Assembly (NCBI GenBank): GCA_017468435.1
Contig: JAFUIP010000007.1
Span: 97,762-142,208 of the forward strand
Source: Bacteroidales bacterium
Lineage (GTDB): Bacteria > Bacteroidota > Bacteroidia > Bacteroidales > UBA1402
DNA: 44,447 bases
Direction of reading: 5' to 3'
A program made the position numbers and the translations under genes. Under the pieces are notes generated by a model. That model was not told the origin of the DNA. It saw only the letters and a program-made list of their open reading frames with translations, and searched no databases. Shown here piece after piece: positions 1 to 9,312 of this stretch; within the stretch, counting starts at the first letter, position 1, and each line of letters opens with the position of its first letter.

Positions 1-2411
1 CCTTGGATACGCTTGGTGAATTCCTTGTCGCTTTCCAACCAAGACATGGCCTGCTGCAAGGAAATAGAATCCTGACGACGAGGAATGATGCGGGCCACAT
101 CGCGCTTGCCGTTCTTGTACATGGGTTCGGTCCAATCTACAGGGAAGGCTTCCGATTCGTAATAAGGACGAAGCATCTGGCTGTAGTACCAGTCGGTTTG
201 CAGATAAGACATGTTGCAGACGCGGACATCGGTGCGCACGCCTTCCACTTCTTGGATATACCAAAGCGGGAAAGTGTCGTTGTCGCCGTTGGTAAAGATG
301 ATGGCATCTTCTTCGCAGCCAACTAAATAGTTGTATGCAAAATCGCGGCAAGTGTAGCGTCCGCTGCGGTCGTGGTCGTCCCAGTTTTCGCAGGCCATCA
401 AGGTGGGAACGCCCAAGCAAAGCACGCTTACCAAAATGGCAGCCACGGTCTTGGGCATGATTTTTTGCACCACACGGAACAAGGCGGGCACGGCCAAACC
501 AATCCAGATACAGAATGCGTAGAACGAACCGGCGTAAGCATAGTCGCGTTCACGAGGCTGGTTGGGCGTTTGGTTCAGGTAAAGCACGATGGCAATACCG
601 GTCATGAAGAAGAGGAAGAAAGTAATCCAGAATCCTTGAACGCCTTTCTTTCCGCCGTAGGCCTGAGCCAACAATCCGAGCAAGCCCAAAATGAGCGGCA
701 GCATGTAATAGCGGTTGTAGCCCTTGTTGTTTTGCAATTCCTGAGGCATGTCGGCAAAGTCGCCCACCAACATCTTGTCGATGAACTTGATACCGGTAAT
801 CCAGTTGCCGGCGTGCATTTCGCCCATGGTGCCCTGAATATCGTTCTGACGTCCGGAGAAGTTCCACATGAAGTAACGCCAGTACATGTAGTTGATCTGA
901 TACGAGAAGAAGAAACGCAGGTTTTCGGCCATGGTGGGCTTCATGACGGTTTCTTTCTGTCCGCATTTGTCGTAGGTCACTTTCTTACCTTGGAAATTGC
1001 TCCATGCTTTGTAGGCTTGGATATGGTCTTCGCGTCCGCTGTGCATACGGGGGAAGAACATATTCAGTTCGTCGGCCATGACGGGACGTTCGTTGTATCC
1101 GATAATTTCGTAACGGTCTTTTTCTTCGGGCGAAGCTTTGGCTTTTTTGTTCCAAACGGCGCCACGCTTTTCGTATTGAGGAATGCAGTTGTTGCCGCTG
1201 CGTTTCCATTTCACTTCAGATACGAAAGTCTGGCCGTAAAGCAGCGGCGTCTCTCCGTATTGTTCGCGGTTCAGGTAACGTTCCAGCGAGAACATATTGT
1301 CGGGCGAGTTCTGGTCCATAGGCGGTTGAGCCGAAGAACGAATCACCGTAAGTCCGTAAGAAGCGTAACCGATAAGCATCACCATGAGCGAGAGCAATAC
1401 CGTGTTCATGAGGCTTCCGCTCAGTTTTTTCCATTTCAAAGAGAAAACGACGATGGCGGCAATCAGTACCACCCAAAGCCAGGCTTTATATCCCACGAAA
1501 GGAATTCCCACGAAAATGATGTTGAAACAGAAAGCTATACGTGAACGCATTTCGTTCTTACCCTTGTAGGTTTCCCAAAGTCCCCAAACGATGCTGGCGA
1601 TAATCAGTATGATGTAGATGATGGCTCCGGTGTTGAAGCTGCAACCCAAGACATTGACAAACAACAAGTCGAACCAACCGGCCATGTTGACGAAGCCGGG
1701 CACGATGCCGTATAGGATGATGGCCACCAGAACGAAGGATGCGAGCAAGGCCAAGATGGCGCCTTTCAGGTTGGCGTTTTCAGCCTTCTTGAAGTAGAAC
1801 ACCAGTACCAAAGCAGGGATACAAAGCAAGTTAAGCAAGTGTACACCGATAGAAAGTCCCATCAGGTAAGCGATGAAGATAATCCAACGTTCGGCAAAAG
1901 GCTCGTCGGCGCAGTCTTCCCATTTAAGGATGGCCCAGAAAACCACCGCGGTAAACAGCGACGAATAAGCATACACTTCGCCTTCGACAGCCGAGAACCA
2001 GAAAGTATCACTGAAGGTATAAGCCAAGGCACCTACCATACCGGCACCCAACACGGCAATGCTTTCGGCCAAAGTGGGTTGATTCTCGTTCTTGAAAACA
2101 ATCTTGCGGGCCAGATGCGTGGTGGTCCAGAAGAGGAACAAAATGGTCAAGGCACTGAAAATGGCCGACATGGCGTTGATGCACATGGCTACCATTTCGG
2201 GGCTTGATGCGAAATGTGCGAACATGCGTCCGGTAAGCATGAAGAAGGGTGCGCCCGGCGGGTGTCCGACGTCGAGTTTAAAGGCTGCTGCAATGAACTC
2301 ACCGCAGTCCCAGAAACTGGCTGTCGGTTCGATGGTCATTAGATAGGTAATGGCTGCAATAGCAAATGCTACCCATCCGAAAATGTTGTTGTACAGTTTG
2401 AATTGTTTCAT
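1..2411 (-). CDS. DUF2723 / glycosyltransferase family 117 membrane protein (3' end outside window)
   Basis: The reading frame starts at the ATG whose complement is at 2409-2411 and stays open to the left edge, so about 803 codons are visible and the C-terminus is missing. The N-terminus reads MKQFKLYNNIFGWVAFAIAA, followed by TYLMTIEPTASFWDCGEF and DVGHPPGAPFF, the N-terminal signature I associate with DUF2723 (now called GT117). About ten hydrophobic segments follow in the first ~450 residues and again around residues 600-680. A soluble stretch containing NGDNDTFPLWY then begins, typical of the periplasmic half. The family is thought to transfer sugars from lipid-linked donors at the inner membrane; the substrate here cannot be told. 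It stands alone, divergent from the RNA methyltransferase gene, with its own -7 element at 2457-2464. Family call is firm, function is inference. Confidence 0.88.
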   Translation of the reverse strand, partial: MKQFKLYNNIFGWVAFAIAAITYLMTIEPTASFWDCGEFIAAAFKLDVGHPPGAPFFMLTGRMFAHFASSPEMVAMCINAMSAIFSALTILFLFWTTTHLARKIVFKNENQPTLAESIAVLGAGMVGALAYTFSDTFWFSAVEGEVYAYSSLFTAVVFWAILKWEDCADEPFAERWIIFIAYLMGLSIGVHLLNLLCIPALVLVFYFKKAENANLKGAILALLASFVLVAIILYGIVPGFVNMAGWFDLLFVNVLGCSFNTGAIIYIILIIASIVWGLWETYKGKNEMRSRIAFCFNIIFVGIPFVGYKAWLWVVLIAAIVVFSLKWKKLSGSLMNTVLLSLMVMLIGYASYGLTVIRSSAQPPMDQNSPDNMFSLERYLNREQYGETPLLYGQTFVSEVKWKRSGNNCIPQYEKRGAVWNKKAKASPEEKDRYEIIGYNERPVMADELNMFFPRMHSGREDHIQAYKAWSNFQGKKVTYDKCGQKETVMKPTMAENLRFFFSYQINYMYWRYFMWNFSGRQNDIQGTMGEMHAGNWITGIKFIDKMLVGDFADMPQELQNNKGYNRYYMLPLILGLLGLLAQAYGGKKGVQGFWITFFLFFMTGIAIVLYLNQTPNQPRERDYAYAGSFYAFCIWIGLAVPALFRVVQKIMPKTVAAILVSVLCLGVPTLMACENWDDHDRSGRYTCRDFAYNYLVGCEEDAIIFTNGDNDTFPLWYIQEVEGVRTDVRVCNMSYLQTDWYYSQMLRPYYESEAFPVDWTEPMYKNGKRDVARIIPRRQDSISLQQAMSWLESDKEFTKRIQ

Positions 2412-2456
2412 TATGATGGTATTTATCTATTTTTTAGACAGATGAATAATAACCCG

Positions 2457-2464
2457 CAAAGGTA
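2457..2464 (-). promoter_or_regulatory. -7 promoter element for the DUF2723 gene
   Basis: On the minus strand the sequence reads TACCTTTG, an exact match to the Bacteroidota -7 consensus TAnnTTTG, about 45 bases before the start codon. A clear -33 TTTG is not visible at the usual distance, so the call rests on the -7 element and its position. Confidence 0.5.
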
Positions 2465-2521
2465 ATAATACTCAGTGAAACAGCCAAGTGGAAATACCGA
2501 TGCGAATCAAAATACTTTCAC

Positions 2522-2529
2522 TATCTTTG
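2522..2529 (+). promoter_or_regulatory. -7 promoter element for the TrmH-type methyltransferase gene
   Basis: TATCTTTG matches TAnnTTTG exactly and ends 18 bases before the ATG at 2548. Its position argues against the longer frame that opens at 2488, because that start would lie upstream of transcription. No good -33 TTTG is seen. Confidence 0.5.
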
Positions 2530-2547
2530 TCGCCAATTTTAGAAGCT

Positions 2548-3342
2548 ATGGAAGTTATCAGCAGTTTACAGAATCCGAAGATAAAGAATATCATCAAGTT
2601 GCAGACCAAAGCCAAGGAACGTCGTCAGCAACAATTGGTGGTGGTGGAAGGCGCGCGCGAACTTTTTATCGCCATGTCGAACGGCTATCAGCCTCAAGCT
2701 GTGTATGTTTGCCAAGAATTCTTTGCCAAAAGCGATTATCCTCAACTGCTCGATTCCATCAAGCCTTCTTTGCTGACGGCCCTGACTCCCGAAGTCTTCC
2801 AGAAAATAGCTTATCGCGAGGCTTCAGATGGCATCCTGGCCTTGCTTCGTCCCAAATCGCACGAACTCGACGACCTGCAGCTTTCCGACAATCCTTTCAT
2901 TATCGTGCTTGAAGCGGTGGAAAAGCCCGGCAACTTGGGCGCCATTCTTCGTACAGCCGACGCAGCCAAGGCCGATGCGGTGATTATTTGCGATCCGCAC
3001 ACCGACATTTACAATCCGAATGTGGTCAGATCGAGCATTGGTTGTCTGTTTTCCGTGCCTTTGGCTGTAGCAAGTTCTCAGCAAGCACTCGATTGGATGA
3101 AACAACGCGGCATCAAGACCTATGCGGCCGAATTGCAGGCTTCCAACTGGTATCACCTGAACAATTACACCAAGCCTTCGGCCATCGTGATGGGTACCGA
3201 AGCAGACGGACTCAGCCAGTTCTGGCTAGACCATGCCGATGCCCGCATCAAGATTCCCATGCGCGGACTTATTGATTCTCTGAATGTTTCTGTATCGACG
3301 GCGGTGCTTGCTTTCGAAGCGATGCGTCAAAGAGGATTCTAA
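2548..3342 (+). CDS. TrmH/SpoU family RNA 2'-O-methyltransferase
   Basis: 264 residues. The N-terminus (MEVISSLQNPKIKNIIKLQTK) is the small substrate-binding domain typical of SpoU rRNA methylases. The C-terminal knotted SPOUT domain carries VLEAVEKPGNLGAILRTADA (motif 1), VMGTEADGLS (motif 2) and IKIPMRGLIDSLNVSVSTAV (motif 3). These bind S-adenosylmethionine and the target ribose. The frame is open from 2488, but I start at 2548 because the homology-like region begins there and a -7 element sits between the two. The target nucleotide (rRNA or tRNA) cannot be told from sequence. Its stop codon overlaps the convergent murI stop in the shared bases CTAA at 3339-3342. Confidence 0.9.
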   Translation: MEVISSLQNPKIKNIIKLQTKAKERRQQQLVVVEGARELFIAMSNGYQPQAVYVCQEFFAKSDYPQLLDSIKPSLLTALTPEVFQKIAYREASDGILALLRPKSHELDDLQLSDNPFIIVLEAVEKPGNLGAILRTADAAKADAVIICDPHTDIYNPNVVRSSIGCLFSVPLAVASSQQALDWMKQRGIKTYAAELQASNWYHLNNYTKPSAIVMGTEADGLSQFWLDHADARIKIPMRGLIDSLNVSVSTAVLAFEAMRQRGF

Positions 3343-4154
3343 AGCTTCACTTGCGAAACGCTGATTTTTCCATGGCTGAAAACCGATGCCATGTCTTCGA
3401 ACTTCTTGGAAGCTTCTGTGGTGAGGTATTGTGTTTGGCCGTTTTTCTCGCAGCGTGTTTCCATCTCCGGATGACGTAACAGATAGTCTTCTAAGCTTTT
3501 GGCTACCAAATCGCCTTGTTTTACGATTTGCACTGTTTCCGGCACGAATTTTCGGATGCTGTCGATGAGCAGCGGATAGTGCGTACAGCCTAAAACCAGT
3601 GTGTCGATTTTGGGATCTTGAGCAAACAGTTCGTCAAGGTATTTCTGAACGAAAAAATCTGCACCGGCTGAATGATGTTCGCCGCATTCCACCAAAGGCA
3701 CCCACATGGGACATGCCTTCGAAACTACTTGAATGTCTGGATAAAGCTTGTGAATTTCAATAGGATACGAGCCCGACTGAATGGTGCCTTCCGTGCCGAG
3801 CAACCCAATGTGACGGCTGCGCGTGATCTTGTCGAGGGCTTCTACTGTCGGACGCAGAATGCCGAGTACGCGGCGCTCCGGATCTATCTTGGGCAGGTCG
3901 AGTTGCTGAATGCTGCGCAGGGCTTTGGCCGAAGCTGTGTTGCAGGCTAAAATAACCAAGGGGCAGCCCCTACCGAAAAGGTAACGGACTGCCTCCAAAG
4001 TGTATTCGTAAACCACATTAAATGAGCGGCTTCCATAAGGTGTTCTGGCATTGTCTCCCAAATAGAGATAATCGTATTGAGGCAGATGTCGCTGGAAAGC
4101 TTCCAAAATGGTCAATCCGCCGTAACCGGAGTCAAAAACACCTATAGGGCCCAT
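3339..4154 (-). CDS. murI: Glutamate racemase
   Basis: 271 residues, normal length. It interconverts L- and D-glutamate to supply D-Glu for peptidoglycan in the cytoplasm. Visible motifs: IGVFDSGYGGLT at the N-terminus, YLGDNARTPYG, the first catalytic cysteine in LACNTAS (about residue 71) and the second in LGCTHYPLL (about residue 188). It is the last gene of the envelope operon, 9 bases after the upstream ompH-like gene, and ends convergently on the TrmH gene with overlapping stops. Confidence 0.96.
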   Translation of the reverse strand: MGPIGVFDSGYGGLTILEAFQRHLPQYDYLYLGDNARTPYGSRSFNVVYEYTLEAVRYLFGRGCPLVILACNTASAKALRSIQQLDLPKIDPERRVLGILRPTVEALDKITRSRHIGLLGTEGTIQSGSYPIEIHKLYPDIQVVSKACPMWVPLVECGEHHSAGADFFVQKYLDELFAQDPKIDTLVLGCTHYPLLIDSIRKFVPETVQIVKQGDLVAKSLEDYLLRHPEMETRCEKNGQTQYLTTEASKKFEDMASVFSHGKISVSQVKL

Positions 4155-4163
4155 TCTCAGTAA

Positions 4164-4667
4164 TTATTTCAAACCTAATTTAGAACGGATGGCGTTGGTA
4201 ACGTCTTTGCATTTAGCCTTTGAATAATACATCAAAGCACTGGGCGTAGAGATGTCGAAAATGTAAACCAAACCTTGTTCGTCGCCGACAGCTTCAACGG
4301 CCTTCATCAGCTTTTCGTTGATGGGCACGATGAGTTCTTGTTCGGTCTTCTGCAAAGAAGCCTGGGTTTCCTGATAGTAGTTTTGGATACGTTCTTCCAG
4401 GTTCTGGATTTCAGCCATACGACGAGTACGAATCAACTCAGGCATACTGTCGCGTTGGGCAACAAATTCTGAACCCTTCTTCTGATATTCTTCACGAAGT
4501 GCCAACAAATCGTCTTCGTAGTTCTTGGCCAATTGATCCAACTTCTTGATAGCTTCCTGGGTTTCAGGCATTGCCTGGAAAATTTCAGCTCTGTTAAATA
4601 CACCGAATTCTTGTGCAAAAGCCATCATAGGCAAGATGCACAGCATGATTACAAAAATCTTTTTCAT
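4164..4667 (-). CDS. OmpH/Skp-family periplasmic chaperone (second copy)
   Basis: 167 residues. A signal peptide (MKKIFVIMLCILPMMAFAQ, cleavage after Ala-Gln region) precedes a long charged helical stretch rich in Glu, Lys and Gln (about residues 35-125), the coiled-coil arms of the Skp fold. The C-terminal strand contains GLVYIFDISTPSALMYYS. Skp-like proteins hold unfolded outer-membrane proteins in the periplasm before delivery to BamA. It lies between the other ompH gene and murI, in the bamA operon. No symbol is given because the two copies cannot be equated with E. coli skp individually. Confidence 0.9.
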   Translation of the reverse strand: MKKIFVIMLCILPMMAFAQEFGVFNRAEIFQAMPETQEAIKKLDQLAKNYEDDLLALREEYQKKGSEFVAQRDSMPELIRTRRMAEIQNLEERIQNYYQETQASLQKTEQELIVPINEKLMKAVEAVGDEQGLVYIFDISTPSALMYYSKAKCKDVTNAIRSKLGLK

Positions 4668-4694
4668 TTCTTTTGTTTACTATGTTATTGATTA

Positions 4695-5204
4695 TTAATA
4701 TCCCATCTTTTTCAATACATCCTCGCTCACGTCGATGCTGGGCGATGCAAACACGATGTTCACACCCGAAGCACGATCGAGAATGAGCACGTAGCCCTTT
4801 TCTTCTGACAATTCTTTTACCGCATTATAGACTTCGTCTTGAATGGGAGCCAAAAGACTTTCTCTCTTTTTGTAGAGTTCGCCTTCAGAACCAAAATATT
4901 TACGGTTCAAATCTGAAACTTCTTTTTCCTTGGCCAGGATCTCGTTTTCTTTGGTCTTCTTCATTTCGGGAGAAAGATACACCATTTCAGACTGATATTT
5001 GGCATACATTTCCTTGGCTTCCTTGGCCAAGGCATCTACTTCTGCCTGCCATTTCTTAGATATCTGGTTCAACTGTTCGTTGGCCATTTCGTAACTCGGA
5101 ATACGCGAAAAGATGTATTCCATATCGATCAACGCATACTTCTGTGCAAAACTGCTGCCCATTGCCATGATGGCGATAATGGTGCTCAAAACTAACTTTT
5201 TCAT
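4695..5204 (-). CDS. OmpH/Skp-family periplasmic chaperone (first copy)
   Basis: 169 residues with signal peptide MKKLVLSTIIAIMAMGSSFA, then QKYALIDMEYIFSRIPSY, the usual first strand of OmpH proteins. A coiled-coil region (about residues 40-130) and a closing strand YVLILDRASGVNIVFASPSIDVS follow. It sits directly after bamA and before its paralogue. The two share architecture but are clearly diverged, so this is an old duplication. Role by family: carrying nascent outer-membrane proteins across the periplasm to BamA. Confidence 0.92.
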   Translation of the reverse strand: MKKLVLSTIIAIMAMGSSFAQKYALIDMEYIFSRIPSYEMANEQLNQISKKWQAEVDALAKEAKEMYAKYQSEMVYLSPEMKKTKENEILAKEKEVSDLNRKYFGSEGELYKKRESLLAPIQDEVYNAVKELSEEKGYVLILDRASGVNIVFASPSIDVSEDVLKKMGY

Positions 5205-5258
5205 AATGTTGATATTTAAAGGTTAAAGTTTTATCAAAATAATTAATGATCACGCGGA

Positions 5259-7883
5259 TTAGAATTCTTGTCCCAAAACGAAGTGGAATTCGCCACCGTT
5301 TGCCTTGCCGGTTCCATCTACCGAATCGAAACCGTAAGCCCAGTCAATACCCATCAATCCAATCATTGGCAAGAAGATACGCAAACCTGCACCGGCAGAA
5401 CGTTTCAATTCGAAGGGCGAGAATTTTTTTATGTCGGCCCAAAGGTTACCGGCTTCCAAGAAAGCTGAGGCCCAGATAGTGGTGCTTCCTTCCAGCAACA
5501 AGGGATAGCGCAACTCCATGCCGATACGTTCATACAAATAACCCACACCAAGCGAACCGTTTCCGTAACCTCTCAAGGCAATCACGTCGTAGGCATAAGC
5601 GCTCGAATAACCGGTCATACCGTCACCACCCATGTAGTAAGCACCGAAAGGCGTCAGTTTACGCTTGTTGTACGAACCAAGCAAGCCGAGGTCGAAACGC
5701 GTGGCCAATACCAACTTTCTGTCGGAAGAGATCGGCGTAAAAGTTTTCGACTTGAAGGTAATCTTATAGTTTTCCTGCCAACGCATCAACTCTTCGCTGC
5801 TCATCTTGGCATAATCGGCGTCGTCCAAACCGTCAAAAAGCGAGTAGGGAGGTGCCAATGAAGCCGACAAGGTGAAGCTTGAACCGCTACGTGTGTACAG
5901 AGGATTATCCATAGAGTTTCGGCTCAGCGTGATGCCCAAGTGGAAGTCGTTACTCAAACCATTGTTGATGATGAAGTAAGCCCAATCGTGCATGTTATAT
6001 TGTTGGAAAGCCAATTCGGTGTACAATTGGAAATAATCGTCGGGCCAGGTGAGTCGCTGTGCGATACCGGCCGAAACGCCCCAGAGTCGGATAGATTTGT
6101 TGGGGTCTGATTCCATTTCGTAATAGCTTCCGTCGTCGTAACCATAACCGTAGCCATAACCGCCGTAGCCGCCATAACCATATCCGCCATAGCCACCATA
6201 ATAATTATTATAATAGTTGGCCATGTTTTGGTAATAGTTTTTGTAATAACGGTCGCTCACGCCGGTCTGATATGAATAGAAAGCGCCCAATGAGAATGAG
6301 TTAGGACGTTTTCCGCCCAGCCAAGGCTCGGTGAACGAGAAGCTATACGACTGGTAATAACGACCATTGGTACGACCCGTCAAACTCAATGTCTGACCTT
6401 CGCCCTGAGGCAGAATCTTATAAGTGCCTAAGTTGAGCAAATTGCGCACCGAGAAGTTGGTAAACTTCAGGCTGACAGAGCCGATAACACCCGTGGTACC
6501 GTAACCCAATGAGAATTCCACCTGGTCGTTGGCCTTGGTTTCCAAGCTCAGGTCGATGTCCACCGTTCCGTCTTCGTAATTGGGAATGGGGTTGATACCC
6601 ATGGTTTCCGGGTTGAAGTGTCCGGTCTGGGCAATTTCACGAGCCGAACGACGCAGCGCCGACATATTGAACAATTGTCCGGGTTTGATATACAGCTCAC
6701 GACGGATAACGTGTTCGTACAGACGGTCGTTACCGCTGATTTCGATACGGGAAATGGTAGCCGGTTCGCCTTCTATCATGCGCATTTCCAAATCGATGGA
6801 GTCGCCTTCCACGCGCACTTCCACAGGATTGATTTGGTAAAATAGGTAACCATTGTCCATATAAAGATTGGTGATGGCCTCGTGTTCGTCTTCCTTGAGG
6901 CGCTTGTTCAGTCGCTTCTGGTTGTAAACGTCGCCCTTTTCTATTTGCAGCACTTCGTCGAGGAAATCGCTGGAGTAGAGCGTGTTGCCCACCCAGGAAA
7001 TGTCGCGGATAAAGTACTGGCGGCCTTCGTCAATCTTCAAGTAAACGTTGACGCTCTTGTCGTCGTAGCGATATACCGAGTCTTCCAAAATGATGGCATC
7101 GCGGTAACCGAATTCGTTGTATTTATCGATAAGCGCGTATTTGTCGTTGATAAATTCTTTTTCGATGAACTTCTTGGATCTGAAGAAGTTGAGCAATTTT
7201 CCTTTGCGGTTGGTCTTCTTCATGGCCCAGTCGATACGGCTGTCAGGGAAAGCCTGGTTGCCTTCGATGATAATGTCGTTCACGCGGATTTTATCGTGTT
7301 TATCTACAATGATATTGACAATCACCTGGTTCTCCTTTTTGGGATCATCTTGTTGAGTGACAAAAACTTCCGCGTTCTTAAAACCCTTGTCGTCGTAGTA
7401 TTTTTTTATCAAAGTTTCCGCACGTTGCAGAATGTTCGGCGTGATCTGGTTTCCAACCACCATATTCAAGCGCGTTTCCAAATCTTCGCGTTCCGATTTC
7501 TTCATGCCGGTGTAGTTGACGGCAGAGATTCTGGGACGAGGACTCAACTTGATGCGCAACCAGATGTTGTTGGCTTCGATTTTGTCGGCAAGTATCTGGA
7601 CATCAGAAAACAATCCGTGACGCCAGAATCGTTTGATGGCATCGGTGATGTCCGAGCCGGGCACGGTAATGCTTTGTCCCACAGAGAGTCCGGATATTCC
7701 AATGAGGGTGTAGTCTTCGTAATTGTCTATGCCTTCCACGGCGATGTCTGCAATCTTATACTCTCTAGGCGAAGAATAATAAATCTGAGGTGTCTCCTGC
7801 GCAAAACTCTTGAAAGAGAACGCGCACAAGACAAACAAGCAGAGCGATCTGACTAAAAATGGTATTTTTTTATTGTGCATCAT
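5259..7883 (-). CDS. bamA: Outer membrane protein assembly factor BamA
   Basis: About 874 residues. A signal peptide (hydrophobic core LCLFVLCAFSFKSFA) is followed by POTRA repeats over roughly residues 40-450 (YKIADIAVEGIDNYEDYTLI, ISAVNYTGMKKSEREDLETR, IRVNDIIIEGNQAFPDSRID, FIRDISWVGNTLYSSDFL, ISRIEISGNDRLYEHVIRRE). A 16-strand-type barrel runs to the C-terminal FVLGQEF, ending in Phe. BamA inserts beta-barrel proteins into the outer membrane. A Tyr/Gly-rich insert sits near residues 555-590 (DNA about 6120-6220), in the barrel. The frame opens at a GTG at 7898, but two ATG codons at 7883 and 7880 are more likely starts. Either overlaps the end of uppS by 11-14 bases. Confidence 0.95.
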   Translation of the reverse strand: MMHNKKIPFLVRSLCLFVLCAFSFKSFAQETPQIYYSSPREYKIADIAVEGIDNYEDYTLIGISGLSVGQSITVPGSDITDAIKRFWRHGLFSDVQILADKIEANNIWLRIKLSPRPRISAVNYTGMKKSEREDLETRLNMVVGNQITPNILQRAETLIKKYYDDKGFKNAEVFVTQQDDPKKENQVIVNIIVDKHDKIRVNDIIIEGNQAFPDSRIDWAMKKTNRKGKLLNFFRSKKFIEKEFINDKYALIDKYNEFGYRDAIILEDSVYRYDDKSVNVYLKIDEGRQYFIRDISWVGNTLYSSDFLDEVLQIEKGDVYNQKRLNKRLKEDEHEAITNLYMDNGYLFYQINPVEVRVEGDSIDLEMRMIEGEPATISRIEISGNDRLYEHVIRRELYIKPGQLFNMSALRRSAREIAQTGHFNPETMGINPIPNYEDGTVDIDLSLETKANDQVEFSLGYGTTGVIGSVSLKFTNFSVRNLLNLGTYKILPQGEGQTLSLTGRTNGRYYQSYSFSFTEPWLGGKRPNSFSLGAFYSYQTGVSDRYYKNYYQNMANYYNNYYGGYGGYGYGGYGGYGYGYGYDDGSYYEMESDPNKSIRLWGVSAGIAQRLTWPDDYFQLYTELAFQQYNMHDWAYFIINNGLSNDFHLGITLSRNSMDNPLYTRSGSSFTLSASLAPPYSLFDGLDDADYAKMSSEELMRWQENYKITFKSKTFTPISSDRKLVLATRFDLGLLGSYNKRKLTPFGAYYMGGDGMTGYSSAYAYDVIALRGYGNGSLGVGYLYERIGMELRYPLLLEGSTTIWASAFLEAGNLWADIKKFSPFELKRSAGAGLRIFLPMIGLMGIDWAYGFDSVDGTGKANGGEFHFVLGQEF

Positions 7884-8625
7884 GTTGAATCTGTTCACTG
7901 GTTTTTCCGAAACGTCTTTCTCTCATCTGGAAATCGATGATGGCCTGGTAGAAGGCTTCTTCCTTGAACGCGGGCCAGGGGGTCTGACAAAAATACAATT
8001 CTGAATAAGCGGCCTGCCAAAGCAGGTAATTGCTGATACGGTATTCGCCTCCGGTTCTGATCATCAAGTCTGGATCGGGAATGTCGGCGGTGGTAAGGTA
8101 CGAACTGAAAACCTTTTCGTCGATGTTGTTTGCATCCAATTTGCCGGCCTTGACATCCAAAGCGATATTTTTGGCGGCTTCGCAGATTTCCCAACGCGAT
8201 GAATAGCTGATAGCCAGCACCAAAGTGAGCGACTGGCAATGCGCCGTGCGTTGCATGAATTCGTCGGCCTTGGCGCGAACAGAGGGCGACAGACGATCCA
8301 AATCTCCGATAATCAAGCCCTTCACATCGTTCTTGATGAGGTCGTCGGTTTCGCGGTTGATGGCGTCGATAAAGAGATCCATCAGGGCGCTCACCTCTGC
8401 TTCGGGACGATTGAAGTTTTCCGTTGAAAACGTATAAAGCGTCAGGTAAGAAATACCGATGGTGCGGGCGGCTTCCACGATGGTACGCACGCTGGCCACG
8501 CCTTCGACATGTCCGAAAACTCTTTCTTTACCTTGAGCTTTTGCCCAACGTCCGTTGCCGTCCATCACAATGGCGATATGACGAGGCAGACGCGACTGGT
8601 CTATTTGATCTTTATACGATTTCAT
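7870..8625 (-). CDS. uppS: Undecaprenyl diphosphate synthase (isoprenyl transferase)
   Basis: 251 residues, normal length. Motifs: HIAIVMDGNGRWAKAQGKERVFGH near the N-terminus holds the catalytic Asp and the diphosphate-binding Gly-Asn-Gly-Arg-Trp. LTLYTFSTENFNRP and the C-terminal PDLMIRTGGEYRISNYLLWQ and AYSELYF follow. It condenses isopentenyl diphosphate onto farnesyl diphosphate to make the C55 lipid carrier for peptidoglycan and other surface glycans. The start overlaps the end of the DUF6089 gene (ATGA type) and the end overlaps bamA, so translation is probably coupled. Confidence 0.97.
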   Translation of the reverse strand: MKSYKDQIDQSRLPRHIAIVMDGNGRWAKAQGKERVFGHVEGVASVRTIVEAARTIGISYLTLYTFSTENFNRPEAEVSALMDLFIDAINRETDDLIKNDVKGLIIGDLDRLSPSVRAKADEFMQRTAHCQSLTLVLAISYSSRWEICEAAKNIALDVKAGKLDANNIDEKVFSSYLTTADIPDPDLMIRTGGEYRISNYLLWQAAYSELYFCQTPWPAFKEEAFYQAIIDFQMRERRFGKTSEQIQHDAQ

Positions 8626-9305
8626 TCTTTATAACAATTTGAACCTATGTACCATAGGTCGTAAGTGATAAAACATTTCAATTCGGCAAAGTGGTCTTTG
8701 TTTTTATTCCAGGCACTTTGTCCCATCCAAGGTGTCGAGAGCTGAAAATCTTCTCTGCCGGCCTCATGGTCGAGTTCGTCACTGAAACCGATGTGATAAG
8801 ACAGTTCGATACCTAAATTCACCCGAAATGGGGTCTTGTATTTTACGCCGATGCTCAAAGGAACACAGGCAGTCGTTTTCCATCCTTGTTGCGCTTCGAA
8901 AACCAACAATCCGATGCCGGCGCCCACGTAAGGCGAAATTCGGCTCGAACCCGGTTTGTAGTCGGGCGCTCCATATTCGTAGAAATTCAATTCCATCTGC
9001 ACATTTCCGTCGAAGACTTGGTTCAGAAACGAAAGATCCTTTCCCTGCGGAAATTGCTCGCTGCGTCCCACCGTGCTTCCCGAAAGCTGTCTCCATCCCA
9101 AATCGCCTTTGAGCGAAAAGCGTTGGTTGAAGTGGTAGCGTCCCAAGAAAGAAAGGCTCGGCTCGCAGTTGTTGAAAAACTGCTGGTTCGCATCACCCAT
9201 ATAGGAAGCTACGCCGCCCATGGCTCCCAATTCCATACGATAACCCTGTGCCGAAAGACACAAAGCACATACGAATAGAACGAATATCAGGGCAAAACGT
9301 TTCAT
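8622..9305 (-). CDS. DUF6089-family outer-membrane beta-barrel protein
   Basis: 227 residues with signal peptide MKRFALIFVLFVCALCLSAQ. The mature part alternates hydrophobic and polar residues like a small outer-membrane barrel: YRMELGAMGGVASYMGDAN, FLGRYHFNQRFSLKGDLGW, RISPYVGAGIGLLVFE, NLGIELSYHIGFSDELD. The motif GGVASYMGD and the place directly before uppS and bamA fit DUF6089. Function is unknown. Its location in the barrel-assembly operon makes a structural or assembly role in the outer membrane plausible, but that is inference. Confidence 0.8.
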   Translation of the reverse strand: MKRFALIFVLFVCALCLSAQGYRMELGAMGGVASYMGDANQQFFNNCEPSLSFLGRYHFNQRFSLKGDLGWRQLSGSTVGRSEQFPQGKDLSFLNQVFDGNVQMELNFYEYGAPDYKPGSSRISPYVGAGIGLLVFEAQQGWKTTACVPLSIGVKYKTPFRVNLGIELSYHIGFSDELDHEAGREDFQLSTPWMGQSAWNKNKDHFAELKCFITYDLWYIGSNCYKE

Positions 9306-9312
9306 GCGAATC

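Noticed and set aside
372..1544. A 390-codon plus-strand frame opposite the DUF2723 gene
   Set aside because: It is the antisense shadow of a clear membrane-protein gene; its translation is His/Val-rich and has no hydrophobic pattern or family match.
6882..7856. A 324-codon plus-strand frame opposite bamA
   Set aside because: It is antisense to the POTRA-coding part of bamA, with Val/Phe-rich low-complexity translation. No promoter points into it.
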